NCBI RefSeq assembly: GCF_035917335.1
Contig: NZ_CP109067.1
Span: forward strand, 6,447,001-6,511,000
DNA from: Micromonospora sp. NBC_01813
GTDB taxonomy: Bacteria; Actinomycetota; Actinomycetes; Mycobacteriales; Micromonosporaceae
DNA: 64,000 bases
Reading direction: 5' to 3'
Shown here: positions 1 to 8,373 of the stretch, piece after piece
How positions within the stretch are numbered: position 1 is the stretch's first letter
How the letters are laid out: each line of letters opens with the position of its first letter
Position numbers and translations under genes: made by a program
Notes under the pieces: generated by a model
Seen by the model: the letters and a program-made list of their open reading frames with translations, nothing else
The model's database searches: none
Told to the model about the DNA's origin: nothing

Positions 1-129
1 CCCCCGAGTATGCCCAGGCTGGCAGCGTCAGCGCAAGAATACCGGTTGGGTGTAGGGATACCGGCCACTTGCTGAGACGCCAGCGGGCGCGGCCGGGCGA
101 GGCCGGGTGAGGCTGTCAGGCCTGCGGCA

Positions 130-135
130 TAGAAT
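130..135 (+). promoter_or_regulatory. Possible -10 box for leaderless pcrA transcript
   Basis: A TAGAAT hexamer ends nine bases before the pcrA ATG at 145, and there is no purine-rich ribosome binding site in front of that ATG. This spacing would put transcription initiation at or next to the start codon, giving a leaderless mRNA, which is common in actinobacteria. No convincing -35 box is visible. Inference from spacing only. Confidence 0.35.
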
Positions 136-144
136 CGCCCAGCG

Positions 145-2568
145 ATGCATCCACTCTTCGAAACCCCAGCAGCCCCGACGGCACCTGCCGGCACCGAGGG
201 CCTCGCCAGCGCGGGCGACAGCCTGGCCGGCGGCCCGGCCACCAACCTCGCCGGAGCGGCGTTGCTGACCGGCCTCAACGGCCCGCAGCGGGAGGCCGTC
301 ACCCATGCCGGCGGACCGCTGCTGATCGTCGCCGGTGCCGGCTCGGGCAAGACCAAGGTGCTGACCCACCGGATCGCGTACCTGCTCGCGGCGCGGCAGA
401 CCCATCCCGGTGAGGTGCTGGCGATCACCTTCACCAACAAGGCGGCCGGCGAGCTCAAGGAGCGGGTCGGCAAGCTGGTCGGGCCCCGGGCCCGGATGAT
501 GTGGGTCTCCACGTTCCACTCCGCCTGCGTGCGGATCCTGCGCTCCGAGCACGAGCACGCCGGGCTGAAGTCGACCTTCTCCATCTACGACGCCGACGAC
601 TCGCGCCGGCTGATGCAACTCGTCGCCCGCGAGCTCGACCTGGACCCGAAGCGCTATCCGGCCCGTGGCCTGGCCAACCAGGTGTCGAACCTGAAGAACG
701 AGCTGATCGACCCGGAGGAGTTCGCCGGTCGGGCGGCCGGCCCCAACGAGCGGGCCCTCGCCGAGGCGTACACGCTGTACCAGCGACGGCTGCGCGAGGC
801 ACACGCGCTCGACTTCGACGACCTGATCATGACGACGGTGCACCTGCTTCAGGCCCATCCGCATGTGGCCGGCAATTACCGCCGGCGGTTCCGACACGTG
901 CTTGTCGACGAGTACCAGGACACCAACCACGCCCAGTATCAGCTGATCAAGGAGCTGGTCGGGGACGGCTCGGACGACGTCGCACCGGGCGAGCTGTGCG
1001 TGGTCGGTGACGCCGACCAGTCCATCTACGCGTTCCGGGGCGCGACCATCCGCAACATCCTGGAGTTCGAGCGGGATTTCGCCCAGGCCCGCACCATCCT
1101 GCTGGAGCAGAACTACCGGTCCACCCAGACCATTCTGAGCGCCGCGAACGCGGTGATCACCAACAATGCCGGGCGCAAGCCGAAACGGCTCTGGAGTGAT
1201 CAGGGCGACGGCGATCCGATCGTCGGTTACGTCGCGGACACCGAGCACGCGGAGGCGGACTGGGTCGCCCGGCAGATCGACCGGCTCTGTGACGACGGCG
1301 CGGCCCGCCCCGGCGACGTCGCGGTGTTCTACCGGACCAACGCCCAGTCCCGGGTCTTCGAAGAGGTCTTCATCCGGGTCGGCCTGCCGTACAAGGTCGT
1401 CGGCGGGGTGCGCTTCTACGAGCGCAAGGAGGTCCGCGACGCGCTCGGGTACCTGCGGGCGGTGGTCAACGCCGACGACACGGTGAGCATCCGGCGGGTG
1501 TTGAACACCCCACGCCGGGGGATCGGCGAGCGGGCCGAGGCCTGTATCGAGGCGCTGGCCGCCCGGGAGCGGATCTCGTTCGGTGCCGCGTTGGGCCGTG
1601 CGGCGCAGGCACCGGGGATCTCCACCCGGGCGGTGAAGGCGATCGACGAGTTCGTGGCGCTGCTGGACGGGGTGCGCGAGCAGGCGGCCACCGGCACCCC
1701 GGAGGAGGTCCTGGAGACGGTGCTGCTGCGCTCGGGCTACCTGACCGAGCTGGAGGAGAGCCTGGACCCGCAGGACGCCGGCCGGGTGGAGAACCTGCAG
1801 GAGCTGGTCAGCGTCGCCCGCGAGTACACCGAGCGGGTCGAGGCGCAGGACGAGCCGGCCACCCTCGCCGGGTTCCTGGAACAGGTGGCGTTGGTCGCCG
1901 ACGCCGACCAGGTGCCCGACGACGACCCGGACCACCAGGGGGTGGTGACCCTGATGACCCTGCACACCGCCAAGGGGCTGGAGTTCCCGGTGGTCTTCCT
2001 GACCGGGCTGGAGGACGGCGTGTTCCCGCACCTGCGGGCGCTGGGCGACACCCGGGAGCTGGAGGAGGAGCGGCGGCTGGCGTACGTCGGGATCACCCGG
2101 GCCCGCCAGCGGCTGTTCCTGTCCCGGGCGGTGACCCGCGCGGCGTGGGGGCAGCCCGCCTACAACCCGCCGTCGCGGTTCCTGCCGGAGCTGCCGGCGG
2201 AGCTGGTCCGCTGGGAGCGGACCGAGGCCGCGTACACCTCATGGTCGGGCACCGGTGGCGGCGTCGGCGGTCGGTCGGCCGCCGCGGACCGGTCGCTGGT
2301 CGCGCGGGGCGGCGGCTTCGCCGGCGGTACGCCGAAAGCCGCCCGGCTGGCTCAGCGGCTCGGAGTGGATCCGAGCCGGCTGAGCACGGCCAGCGAGCTG
2401 CCGACCGCGCCCAAGGTCGAGGCCGGTGAGCGGGTCAACCACCAGCGGTACGGGCTGGGCCGGGTGTTGGCGGTCGAGGGGCACGGGCCGGCCGCCAGGG
2501 CTCAGATCGACTTCGGTGATCAGACGATGTGGCTGGTGTTGCGACACGCCCCGATCGAGAAGGTCTGA
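145..2568 (+). CDS. pcrA: ATP-dependent DNA helicase PcrA/UvrD (superfamily 1)
   Basis: 3'-5' DNA helicase of the UvrD/PcrA family, acting in nucleotide excision repair and in clearing recombination or replication intermediates. At 807 residues it has family length. Walker A (GAGSGKT) is at about residues 64-70, the TFTNKAA motif Ia follows, and the DEYQDT Walker B is near residue 255. QSIYAFRGA and the C-terminal motifs TLHTAKGLEF and VGITRAR are present. The last ~50 residues (GERVNHQRYGLGRV...) are the Tudor-like domain known to bind RNA polymerase in PcrA. The first ~40 residues are a low-complexity extension. It is convergent with the M23 peptidase at 2582 with only 13 bases between stops. 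With the M23 gene and sucC it matches the mycobacterial uvrD1 neighbourhood. Confidence 0.96.
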   Translation: MHPLFETPAAPTAPAGTEGLASAGDSLAGGPATNLAGAALLTGLNGPQREAVTHAGGPLLIVAGAGSGKTKVLTHRIAYLLAARQTHPGEVLAITFTNKAAGELKERVGKLVGPRARMMWVSTFHSACVRILRSEHEHAGLKSTFSIYDADDSRRLMQLVARELDLDPKRYPARGLANQVSNLKNELIDPEEFAGRAAGPNERALAEAYTLYQRRLREAHALDFDDLIMTTVHLLQAHPHVAGNYRRRFRHVLVDEYQDTNHAQYQLIKELVGDGSDDVAPGELCVVGDADQSIYAFRGATIRNILEFERDFAQARTILLEQNYRSTQTILSAANAVITNNAGRKPKRLWSDQGDGDPIVGYVADTEHAEADWVARQIDRLCDDGAARPGDVAVFYRTNAQSRVFEEVFIRVGLPYKVVGGVRFYERKEVRDALGYLRAVVNADDTVSIRRVLNTPRRGIGERAEACIEALAARERISFGAALGRAAQAPGISTRAVKAIDEFVALLDGVREQAATGTPEEVLETVLLRSGYLTELEESLDPQDAGRVENLQELVSVAREYTERVEAQDEPATLAGFLEQVALVADADQVPDDDPDHQGVVTLMTLHTAKGLEFPVVFLTGLEDGVFPHLRALGDTRELEEERRLAYVGITRARQRLFLSRAVTRAAWGQPAYNPPSRFLPELPAELVRWERTEAAYTSWSGTGGGVGGRSAAADRSLVARGGGFAGGTPKAARLAQRLGVDPSRLSTASELPTAPKVEAGERVNHQRYGLGRVLAVEGHGPAARAQIDFGDQTMWLVLRHAPIEKV

Positions 2569-2581
2569 GCCCGGCGTCCGG

Positions 2582-3517
2582 TCAGCAGCCCAGTTCGACG
2601 CCGCGTTCACGCATCCACGGTGCCGGGTCGATCTGGCTCCAGAGCCCGCCGAGGTGCACCTCGAAGTGCAGGTGCGGGCCGGTGGAATCGCCGGTGGAGC
2701 CTTCCGCGCCGATGACGTCGCCGGGGCTGACCTGGTCGCCCACCGCGACGGCGGTCGCGGACAGGTGGGCGTAGTGGGTGAGGATGCCGTCGCCGTGGTC
2801 GATCACGACGGAGATGCCGTAGCCGGTGTAGGCCCAGCCGGCGACAGAGACGGTCCCGGCACCGGCGGCCAGCACCGGGGTGCCTGCCGGTAGGGCCAGG
2901 TCGACGCCGGCGTGCAGGACGCCCCAGCGCTGTCCGTAGCAGGACGTGGTCTGGGCGTTGGGCATCGGGCTCACCCAGTCCGGGGTGGCGGTGGGCGTCG
3001 GCTCGACCTGGGCGGCGGTGGCCGTATCGGCTTCGGCGGCCGCCGTTGTCGCGGTGTCGGTGGCGGCGGCCGGGTCAGCGTCTGCCTGGGCGGTCGGCTC
3101 GCCGTCGGTGGGTTCGGCGGCCCGGCTGGTGCCGCTTTGGGCCGGGGTGGCGTCGGCCGCGCCGAAACCTGCCTGCGCGGACGGGTCTGCGTTCGCCGTG
3201 GGCCGGCGGTCGCTGCGGTCCGCCCGGTTCGCGGCTTCGGTCCGGTCGGCGACGGCTGCGGCCGTCGCCGGTTCGACCTGTTCCGGCGTCTCGGGGTACT
3301 TCAGCGCGGCTGCGGCACCACCGAGGCCGAGCGCAGCGATGGCGAGGGTGGTCAGGGCGATGGTCTGGCTCCGTCGCCCGATGTGCCGGGCACGGTCTGC
3401 GGCACGGGTGGAGAGCCGGTGTGCGGCACCGGTTGCCCGGTGCCGGGCCGGGGCGTTGTTCGGCGGTGCTGTGTCGTTCGGCGGTGCGGCGTTCTCCGAG
3501 GGCTCGGTGTGCGACAC
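2582..3517 (-). CDS. M23-family peptidase, membrane-anchored or secreted
   Basis: Cell-wall endopeptidase of the M23 (LytM) family, 311 residues from the chosen GTG. That start has GGAGGT six bases upstream; an upstream in-frame start at 3604 would add 29 residues but has no such site. The N-terminal ~60 residues are Pro/Asn/Ala/Arg-rich and cytoplasmic, a hydrophobic helix (TIALTTLAIAALGLGGAAAA) follows, then a long Ala/Thr/Asp/Glu-rich linker. The C-terminal catalytic domain has HAGVDLALPAGTPV, DHGDGILTHYAHL and HLHFEVHLG, so the zinc ligands H-x3-D and H-x-H are present. It ends with WMRERGVELGC, a match to the end of its neighbour at 3803. Likely regulated by the Crp-type site at 3676. 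Confidence 0.92.
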   Translation of the reverse strand: MSHTEPSENAAPPNDTAPPNNAPARHRATGAAHRLSTRAADRARHIGRRSQTIALTTLAIAALGLGGAAAALKYPETPEQVEPATAAAVADRTEAANRADRSDRRPTANADPSAQAGFGAADATPAQSGTSRAAEPTDGEPTAQADADPAAATDTATTAAAEADTATAAQVEPTPTATPDWVSPMPNAQTTSCYGQRWGVLHAGVDLALPAGTPVLAAGAGTVSVAGWAYTGYGISVVIDHGDGILTHYAHLSATAVAVGDQVSPGDVIGAEGSTGDSTGPHLHFEVHLGGLWSQIDPAPWMRERGVELGC

Positions 3518-3675
3518 GGGGGGACCTCCGTGGTAGGCAGCACGACCTGGAAATGGTGGTGTGCCGACCACGGAGGGTGGGTACTGGGTACCGGGAGAAG
3601 TCACGCAGCGTGCGCGCTACGGGGGAGTTCTGCACCTGACCCGGTAGCTCTGCGTAGTTTGGCTGCAGAGTGTGA

Positions 3676-3691
3676 TGTGACCCCAGTCACA
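3676..3691. promoter_or_regulatory. Perfect Crp/GlxR-type operator TGTGA-N6-TCACA
   Basis: TGTGA, six bases (CCCCAG), TCACA: an exact match to the consensus half-sites of the CRP/GlxR family. It lies 159 bases upstream of the GTG of the M23 peptidase at 3517 and just past the terminator of the second M23 gene, so it most likely acts on the first. In mycobacteria and corynebacteria, Crp/GlxR regulate resuscitation and cell-wall hydrolase genes (established knowledge). Binding here is inference. Confidence 0.6.
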
Positions 3692-3739
3692 ACTTGCTAG
3701 GTGACGCAGAACACTTTCCTGGATCGTCGGACAACAGAA

Positions 3740-3769
3740 AACCGCCCAAACCGTACGGTCTGGGCGGTT
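3740..3769 (-). terminator. Intrinsic terminator after M23 gene at 3803
   Basis: On the minus strand AACCGCCCA and TGGGCGGTT form a 9-bp perfect stem enclosing a second palindrome, ACCGTACGGT. The hairpin is followed on that strand by a T-rich run (TTTTCTGTTGT), a classical layout. It sits 33 bases past the stop of the M23 gene at 3803. Confidence 0.85.
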
Positions 3770-3802
3770 GACGCTGAAAGCTCAGAGGTGCAGCCCGGCT
3801 GG

Positions 3803-4510
3803 TCAGCCGTAAATTGCCTCGTATTGCAGCTTGATGTCCACTCCCTTGTCCCGCAGCCACGGGATCGGGTCCTTGGGCTCGCCGTCGACATGCACTTCGA
3901 GGTGCAGGTGGGCGCCGTAGGAGTGGCCGGTGTTGCCGACGTCGCCGAGCAGGTCGCCGGCCTCCACTCGCTGGCCGACGTTGACGCGTACCCGCGACGC
4001 GTGCCCGTAGACCGACTCGGTGCCGTCGTCGTGCCTGACGATGACGCAGTAGCCGTACCCGCCGTTCCAGCCGGCGAGGGTGACCGTGCCGGAGTGGATC
4101 GCGTGGAACGGGGTGCCTTCGGCCGCGGCGAGGTCGATGCCGGCGTGCAGCTTGCCCCACCGCATCCCGTACGGGGAGGTGTAGGTGTAGCCGCGCAGTG
4201 GCAGCATCCACACGTCCGGCGCTGCCTGGGTCATCGAGGTGGCCGGCACCCGGTCGGTGTCGCGTGATGCCCGATCCGCGTCGTTGGCGCGTTCGAGCGC
4301 CTGGTCGCTGAGGGCGACCGTGTTCTCCAGATCGGCCAGCGCCGCTGGGCTGAGGGTCTTGGCGTCCGGCATCGCACCGGCCCCGAGGGCCACGACACCG
4401 GCGCCGACGACGGCGGTGGTCATGACGGCCGCGTAGCGGTTGCGCGGTGGGGTTGGTACGCGGCGGCGACCCCGATATCTATCGGGTTCTGCTGACAGGC
4501 GCTGGCGCAC
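3803..4510 (-). CDS. M23-family peptidase, single membrane segment
   Basis: Second LytM-type peptidase, paralogous to the gene at 2582. The GTG at 4510 is chosen because GGAGG lies six bases upstream; an in-frame GTG two codons earlier sits on top of that site. It gives 235 residues. A basic N-terminus precedes a hydrophobic segment (AAVMTTAVVGAGVVALGAGA), then a short helical stretch. The M23 domain has LHAGIDLAAAEGTPF, VYGHASRV and HLHLEVHVDG, so all zinc ligands are present. Only a short linker separates membrane and catalytic domains, unlike its neighbour, suggesting it works closer to the membrane. Its own leader is ~350 bases with two inverted repeats, and its own terminator follows, so it is transcribed alone. 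Confidence 0.92.
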   Translation of the reverse strand: MRQRLSAEPDRYRGRRRVPTPPRNRYAAVMTTAVVGAGVVALGAGAMPDAKTLSPAALADLENTVALSDQALERANDADRASRDTDRVPATSMTQAAPDVWMLPLRGYTYTSPYGMRWGKLHAGIDLAAAEGTPFHAIHSGTVTLAGWNGGYGYCVIVRHDDGTESVYGHASRVRVNVGQRVEAGDLLGDVGNTGHSYGAHLHLEVHVDGEPKDPIPWLRDKGVDIKLQYEAIYG

Positions 4511-4546
4511 GCACACCCTCCGTTGGCGGGTAGTTTGGGCGGCATC

Positions 4547-4580
4547 GCGAGCGTCGTGGAACCTTCAGATTAACGCTCGC
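4547..4580 (-). promoter_or_regulatory. 8-bp stem hairpin in leader of M23 gene
   Basis: GCGAGCGT and ACGCTCGC form a perfect stem around an 18-base loop, ending 37 bases upstream of the GTG at 4510. Transcribed, it would lie just before the ribosome binding site. It may be a regulatory leader hairpin. It does not match a riboswitch class that I can verify by eye. Confidence 0.4.
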
Positions 4581-4673
4581 TGGCCGAGTCGGCTCTGGCC
4601 GAAACCAGAGGACAACCGTGGACACGTTAGCCAACCCCCAGGCATGCCACAACCCGACTCGCGAAAAACTGTT

Positions 4674-4690
4674 GACGATCTGCGATCGTC
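4674..4690. promoter_or_regulatory. 17-bp palindrome in divergent promoter region
   Basis: GACGATC-TGC-GATCGTC, perfect 7-base arms, lies in the AT-richer middle of the region between the M23 gene (minus) and the B12-binding gene (plus). Size and symmetry suit a dimeric repressor operator. No regulator can be named. Confidence 0.4.
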
Positions 4691-4900
4691 CGTTGTGTAT
4701 TGTCCGATTTCGTAACGTTTTATTGGCCCACTCGTTGGTAACTCCTGGTTACATTCAGCGACACTTATCGTACGTTCAGTTTTGGTCGGCGAGGGTCGTG
4801 GTCAGGTTGGACTGGGCTCCCGGCGTGTGCCGAGGTTGGTTAACCTTCGTTAAGTAGGGGCGTGCACGGACACGACCGCACCGGCAGGAGGCACGCAGCG

Positions 4901-5311
4901 ATGGAAACCCGAATCCGGGTGGTGGTGGCCAAGCCCGGGCTGGACGGGCACGACCGTGGGATCAAGGTGGTGGCTAGGGCGTTGCGGGACGCCGGGATCG
5001 AGGTCGTCTACACCGGTCTGCACCAGACGCCGGAGCAGATCGTCGAGACCGCGATCCAGGAGGACGCCGACGCCGTCGGACTGTCGGTCCTGTCCGGCGC
5101 ACACCTCACGTTGTTCCGTCGGGTGCTCGATCTGCTGCGCGAACGCGGCGCCGACGACATCGTCGTGTTCGGCGGTGGCATCATTCCCGACGCCGACATC
5201 GCCGAACTCGCCGCGCTCGGTGTCGCCCGGATCTTCACCCCCGGCGCCAGCACGGCCGACATCGTCGACTGGGTACGCGGCAACGTTCCCGCGCAGCTGG
5301 CCGAGACATAG
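4901..5311 (+). CDS. Cobalamin (B12)-binding domain protein, methylmalonyl-CoA mutase small subunit type
   Basis: Stand-alone B12-binding domain of 136 residues, matching the C-terminal domain of methylmalonyl-CoA mutase or the small subunit of related acyl-CoA mutases. The DxHxxG cobalamin motif is seen as LDGHDRG near residues 14-20, with SVLSGAH and GGGIIP further on, as in the family. ATG at 4901 follows GGAGG at nine bases; the frame stays open upstream to ~4862 but without a better start. No large mutase subunit is in the window, so the partner must be encoded elsewhere. Family assignment is secure; the exact substrate is not. Followed by a strong terminator, so monocistronic. Confidence 0.9.
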   Translation: METRIRVVVAKPGLDGHDRGIKVVARALRDAGIEVVYTGLHQTPEQIVETAIQEDADAVGLSVLSGAHLTLFRRVLDLLRERGADDIVVFGGGIIPDADIAELAALGVARIFTPGASTADIVDWVRGNVPAQLAET

Positions 5312-5352
5312 GGCCGGAGAAACTGGCCGAGGCACCGGGCCGGTGAATAGGT

Positions 5353-5389
5353 GAGAGGCCGGACGCACCCCTCACACGTCCGGCCTCTC
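5353..5389 (+). terminator. Intrinsic terminator after B12-binding gene
   Basis: GAGAGGCCGGACG and CGTCCGGCCTCTC form a perfect 13-bp stem with an 11-base loop, 41 bases past the stop at 5311. There is no U-tract, as is usual in high-GC actinobacteria. Confidence 0.75.
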
Positions 5390-5745
5390 CATGCACGATG
5401 CCCCGCCGCCACCCCTCGACCGACAGGGCATCGGCCGCTTTCGTGTCGGTGCCGCTCGTGCTCCGACATCTGAGTCAACGACGCCTGTCACCCGGGGTTA
5501 CGTGACCCGCCGACCTTTTTCGGTCCGGGTTCCGCCGCCCGCCGGGGTGCCGGTGGCTCGGAGCGAGGGTGGCCGGCTGGACGTGTGCATTTGCGCACAC
5601 CGTCCGCCCGCCTGCTGGCGCGGCCGGACCGGGTGGTTAGGCTGCGCCAATGGCCGGTCACGGCTCGTGACCGGAGCAGTCATCTGGATTGCACGCTGGC
5701 GGCGGCGCGACGGCGCGCCGCGGAGACGGAACGGGACGCGCAAAC
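5390..5745 (+). promoter_or_regulatory. sucC leader region with perfect hairpin and tiny ORF
   Basis: No ordinary gene is present between the terminator and sucC. At 5638 a TAGGCT box lies six bases before an ATG at 5650 that opens a six-codon frame (MAGHGS, stop at 5668-5670). CCGGTCACG-GCT-CGTGACCGG, a perfect 9-bp hairpin at 5654-5674, overlaps that frame and ends 72 bases before the sucC GTG. An imperfect stem-loop is also visible around 5579-5605. The arrangement resembles a leader or attenuator, but function is inference. Confidence 0.4.
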
Positions 5746-6942
5746 GTGGACCTGTACGAGTACCAGGGGCGCGAGCTGTTCGAGCGACACGGGTTGCCCG
5801 TGCTCGCCGGCGGTGTCGCCACCACCCCGGAAGAGGCCCGCGCGATCGCCGAGCGCCTCGGCGGCCGTGTCGTGGTCAAGGCCCAGGTCAAGGTCGGTGG
5901 TCGAGGCAAGGCCGGCGGCGTGAAGCTGGCCGAGGGCGCCGATGAGGCGACCACCCACGCCACCAACATCCTCGGCATGGACATCAAGGGCCACACCGTC
6001 CACAAGGTAATGCTGACGGTGACGGCCGACATCGCCGAGGAGTACTACCTGTCGTACCTGCTTGACCGGGCCAACCGGACCTTCCTCTGCATCGCCAGCG
6101 TCGCTGGCGGGATGGACATCGAACAGGTCGCGGCGGAGACCCCGGAGCGGGTGGCGAAGATCGCCATCGACGCCAACGTCGGGGTGGACCAGGCCAAGGC
6201 CGCCGAGATCGTGGCCGCGGCCGCCTTCCCGGCCGAGCTCGCCGACCAGATCATCGAGATCGCGGTCCGCCTGTGGCAGGCCTTCATCGCCGAGGACGCC
6301 ACCCTGGTCGAGGTCAACCCGCTGGCCCGGACCACCGAGGGCCGGGTGCTCTGCCTGGACGCCAAGGTCACCCTCGACGAGAACGCCGGCTTCCGGCACC
6401 CCGACCACGAAGCGATGGTCGACCAGTCCGCCGTCGACCCGCTGGAGCAGCGGGCCAAGGAGAAGGACCTCAACTACGTCAAGCTCGACGGGTCGGTCGG
6501 CATCATCGGCAACGGTGCGGGGCTGGTCATGTCCACTCTCGACGTGGTGGCCTACGCGGGTGAGGCCCACGGCGGCGTCAAGCCGGCCAACTTCCTCGAC
6601 ATCGGCGGCGGCGCCAGCGCCGCGGTGATGGCCAACGGGCTGGAGATCGTGCTCTCCGACCCGGACGTACGGACCGTGTTCGTCAACGTCTTCGGCGGCA
6701 TCACCGCCTGTGACGAGGTCGCGAACGGGATCATCCAGGCGCTGTCCCTGCTCGAACAGCGCGGCGAGACGGTGACCAAGCCGCTGGTGGTACGCCTCGA
6801 CGGCAACAACGCCGAAGCCGGCCGGGCCATCCTCGACTCGGCCGCCAACCCTCTCGTCGAGCGGGTCGACACCATGGACGGAGCGGCCGAGCGGGCCGCA
6901 CAGCTCGCCGCAGCGGCCCCCGGCCGCCCGGAAGGACAGTGA
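5746..6942 (+). CDS. sucC: Succinyl-CoA synthetase (ADP/GDP-forming), beta subunit
   Basis: Beta subunit of the TCA-cycle enzyme that makes succinate, CoA and NTP from succinyl-CoA; cytoplasmic, heteromeric with SucD just downstream. At 398 residues it has normal length. It begins [16 protein letters not shown] (ATP-grasp). [14 protein letters not shown] and EVNPLA follow, and [12 protein letters not shown] opens the CoA-ligase domain, which includes [17 protein letters not shown] at 5746 is chosen because the protein then starts at the conserved DLYEYQ sequence; an upstream frame from 5689 adds unconserved Arg-rich residues. sucD starts five bases after the stop, so the two are cotranscribed. 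Confidence 0.97.
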   Translation: MDLYEYQGRELFERHGLPVLAGGVATTPEEARAIAERLGGRVVVKAQVKVGGRGKAGGVKLAEGADEATTHATNILGMDIKGHTVHKVMLTVTADIAEEYYLSYLLDRANRTFLCIASVAGGMDIEQVAAETPERVAKIAIDANVGVDQAKAAEIVAAAAFPAELADQIIEIAVRLWQAFIAEDATLVEVNPLARTTEGRVLCLDAKVTLDENAGFRHPDHEAMVDQSAVDPLEQRAKEKDLNYVKLDGSVGIIGNGAGLVMSTLDVVAYAGEAHGGVKPANFLDIGGGASAAVMANGLEIVLSDPDVRTVFVNVFGGITACDEVANGIIQALSLLEQRGETVTKPLVVRLDGNNAEAGRAILDSAANPLVERVDTMDGAAERAAQLAAAAPGRPEGQ

Positions 6943-6947
6943 TCTAG

Positions 6948-7835
6948 ATGGCGATCTGGCTGACCAAGGACTCCAAGGTCATCGTGCAGGGGATGACCGG
7001 CTCGGAGGGCTCCAAGCACACCCGGCGGATGCTCGCCGCCGGCACCAACGTCGTCGGCGGCGTCAACCCGCGCAAGGCGGGCCAGCAGGTCGAGTTCGGC
7101 GACGTCAAACTGCCGGTCTTCGCCAGTGTCGCGGAGGCGATGCGGCAGACCGGGGCGGACGTCACGGTGATCTTCGTCCCGCCGGCGTTCTCCAAGGCCG
7201 CGGTGGTCGAGGCGGTCGACGCCGAGATCCCGCTGGCGGTGGTGATCACCGAGGGCATCCCGGTGCACGACTCGACCGCCTTCTGGGCGCACAACGTGGC
7301 CAACGGCAGCAAGACCCGCATCGTCGGGCCGAACTGCCCCGGCATCGCCTCCCCGGGCGCGTCCAACGCCGGCATCATCCCGGCGGACATCACCCCGGCC
7401 GGCCGGATCGGCCTGGTCAGCAAGAGCGGCACGCTGACCTACCAGTTGATGTACGAACTGCGGGACATCGGCTTCTCCACCTGCGTCGGCATCGGTGGCG
7501 ACCCGGTCATCGGCACCACCCACATCGACGCCCTCGCGGCCTTCCAGGACGACCCGGACACCGACGCGATCGTGATGATCGGTGAGATCGGGGGCGACGC
7601 CGAGGAGCGGGCCGCCGACTTCATCAAGGCGAACGTGACCAAGCCGGTGGTCGGCTACATCGCCGGCTTCACCGCGCCGCCCGGCAAGACCATGGGGCAC
7701 GCGGGCGCGATCATCTCCGGCTCGGCGGGCACCGCCGAGGCCAAGCAGGCCGCCCTGGAGGCGGCCGGCGTGAAGGTCGGTCGTACGCCGAGCGAGACCG
7801 CCCGGCTGATGCGCCAGGTCATCACCGGCGCCTGA
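6948..7835 (+). CDS. sucD: Succinyl-CoA synthetase, alpha subunit
   Basis: Alpha subunit, 295 residues, carrying the CoA-binding Rossmann domain ([20 protein letters not shown]) and the phospho-histidine domain. The catalytic His is in [17 protein letters not shown], with [13 protein letters not shown] and [12 protein letters not shown] as in all family members. It follows sucC by five bases in the same operon and is closed by a very strong terminator at 7842. Confidence 0.97.
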   Translation: MAIWLTKDSKVIVQGMTGSEGSKHTRRMLAAGTNVVGGVNPRKAGQQVEFGDVKLPVFASVAEAMRQTGADVTVIFVPPAFSKAAVVEAVDAEIPLAVVITEGIPVHDSTAFWAHNVANGSKTRIVGPNCPGIASPGASNAGIIPADITPAGRIGLVSKSGTLTYQLMYELRDIGFSTCVGIGGDPVIGTTHIDALAAFQDDPDTDAIVMIGEIGGDAEERAADFIKANVTKPVVGYIAGFTAPPGKTMGHAGAIISGSAGTAEAKQAALEAAGVKVGRTPSETARLMRQVITGA

Positions 7836-7841
7836 GACACC

Positions 7842-7894
7842 GACGGGTACGGGCCGCCGGCCGGGTTCGACCCGGCCGGCGGCCCGTACCCGTC
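7842..7894 (+). terminator. Very strong intrinsic terminator after sucCD
   Basis: A 25-bp perfect stem around the loop TCG, starting seven bases after the sucD stop and followed by TTGTCG. It is one of the longest perfect hairpins in the window. It could also work for transcription from the opposite strand. Confidence 0.88.
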
Positions 7895-7962
7895 TTGTCG
7901 GGTGGAATCGGCCAGCCCCGCCCAGCACGGCCAGCCCGGCAGAGGGCCCGCTGCGCGGCGGG

Positions 7963-8214
7963 TCAGCCGATCGGGTAGTTGCCGGTGCTCCAGAGAATGC
8001 CGTTGCCGATGACGCCGAGCACGCTCAGCACGATGGCCACCCAGCCCAGCACGGGCGACTTACCGAAGCGTTTGGCGTCGCGGATCGACAGGAATCCGAA
8101 CACGACACCGAGGATTCCGCAGCAGAGCAGGCCGATGACGATCCCGAGCACGCCCCACAGGGTGCTCCGATCGCTGCCGGCAGCCGCCGCAGGTGGTGGA
8201 TATTGCGCGGACAC
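7963..8214 (-). CDS. Small DUF4190-like membrane protein
   Basis: An 83-residue protein: short Pro/Ala-rich N-terminus, then two hydrophobic segments (LWGVLGIVIGLLCCGILGVVFG and VLGWVAIVLSVLGVIGNGI) joined by a polar turn with SIRDAKRFG. This is the DUF4190 layout, function unknown. The GTG at 8214 is preferred because GGGGG lies five bases upstream; the frame continues to 8325 without a better start. The divergent neighbour is perM. A second DUF4190 protein lies at 9798. Confidence 0.75.
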   Translation of the reverse strand: MSAQYPPPAAAAGSDRSTLWGVLGIVIGLLCCGILGVVFGFLSIRDAKRFGKSPVLGWVAIVLSVLGVIGNGILWSTGNYPIG

Positions 8215-8373
8215 GAACACCCCCGTCGAATCTGCCCCAGCGGCCGTCGGCCGCACGGTCTGCACCGACACTAAGGCTTTTCGCCCGGATTGGCGGTGGG
8301 TTCGGCGAGTGATCGGCCAGGCCACGGCGATATTGCCGTCAGTTCATGGTGCCGACGTGCCAAAGTAGGCACG

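Larger units (their letters stand above)
4511..4900. other. Divergent intergenic region with no gene
   Basis: About 390 bases without a credible gene, noticeably lower in GC between ~4560 and 4860 than the coding DNA. It holds the ribosome binding site and leader hairpin of the M23 gene, the 17-bp palindrome at 4674, and a GTAAC-N5-GTTAC inverted repeat near 4738. GTTAAC-containing motifs lie close to the B12-binding gene. Promoters for both flanking genes must lie here. Confidence 0.6.

Noticed and set aside
28-2031. 667-codon minus-strand open frame over pcrA
   Set aside because: Antisense to well-conserved helicase motifs; low-complexity Val/Gly/Arg product.
4547-4860. c-di-AMP (ydaO) riboswitch in the M23 leader
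   Set aside because: Cell-wall hydrolase genes of actinobacteria often carry it, and a TTAATCTGAA stretch looked suggestive, but the GGGGGA and GGTGAATC-type conserved blocks could not be found in order. A covariance-model scan would decide.
7843-7893. tRNA T-arm-like GGTTCGACC sequence
   Set aside because: It is the loop of the sucCD terminator; no other tRNA arms are present.
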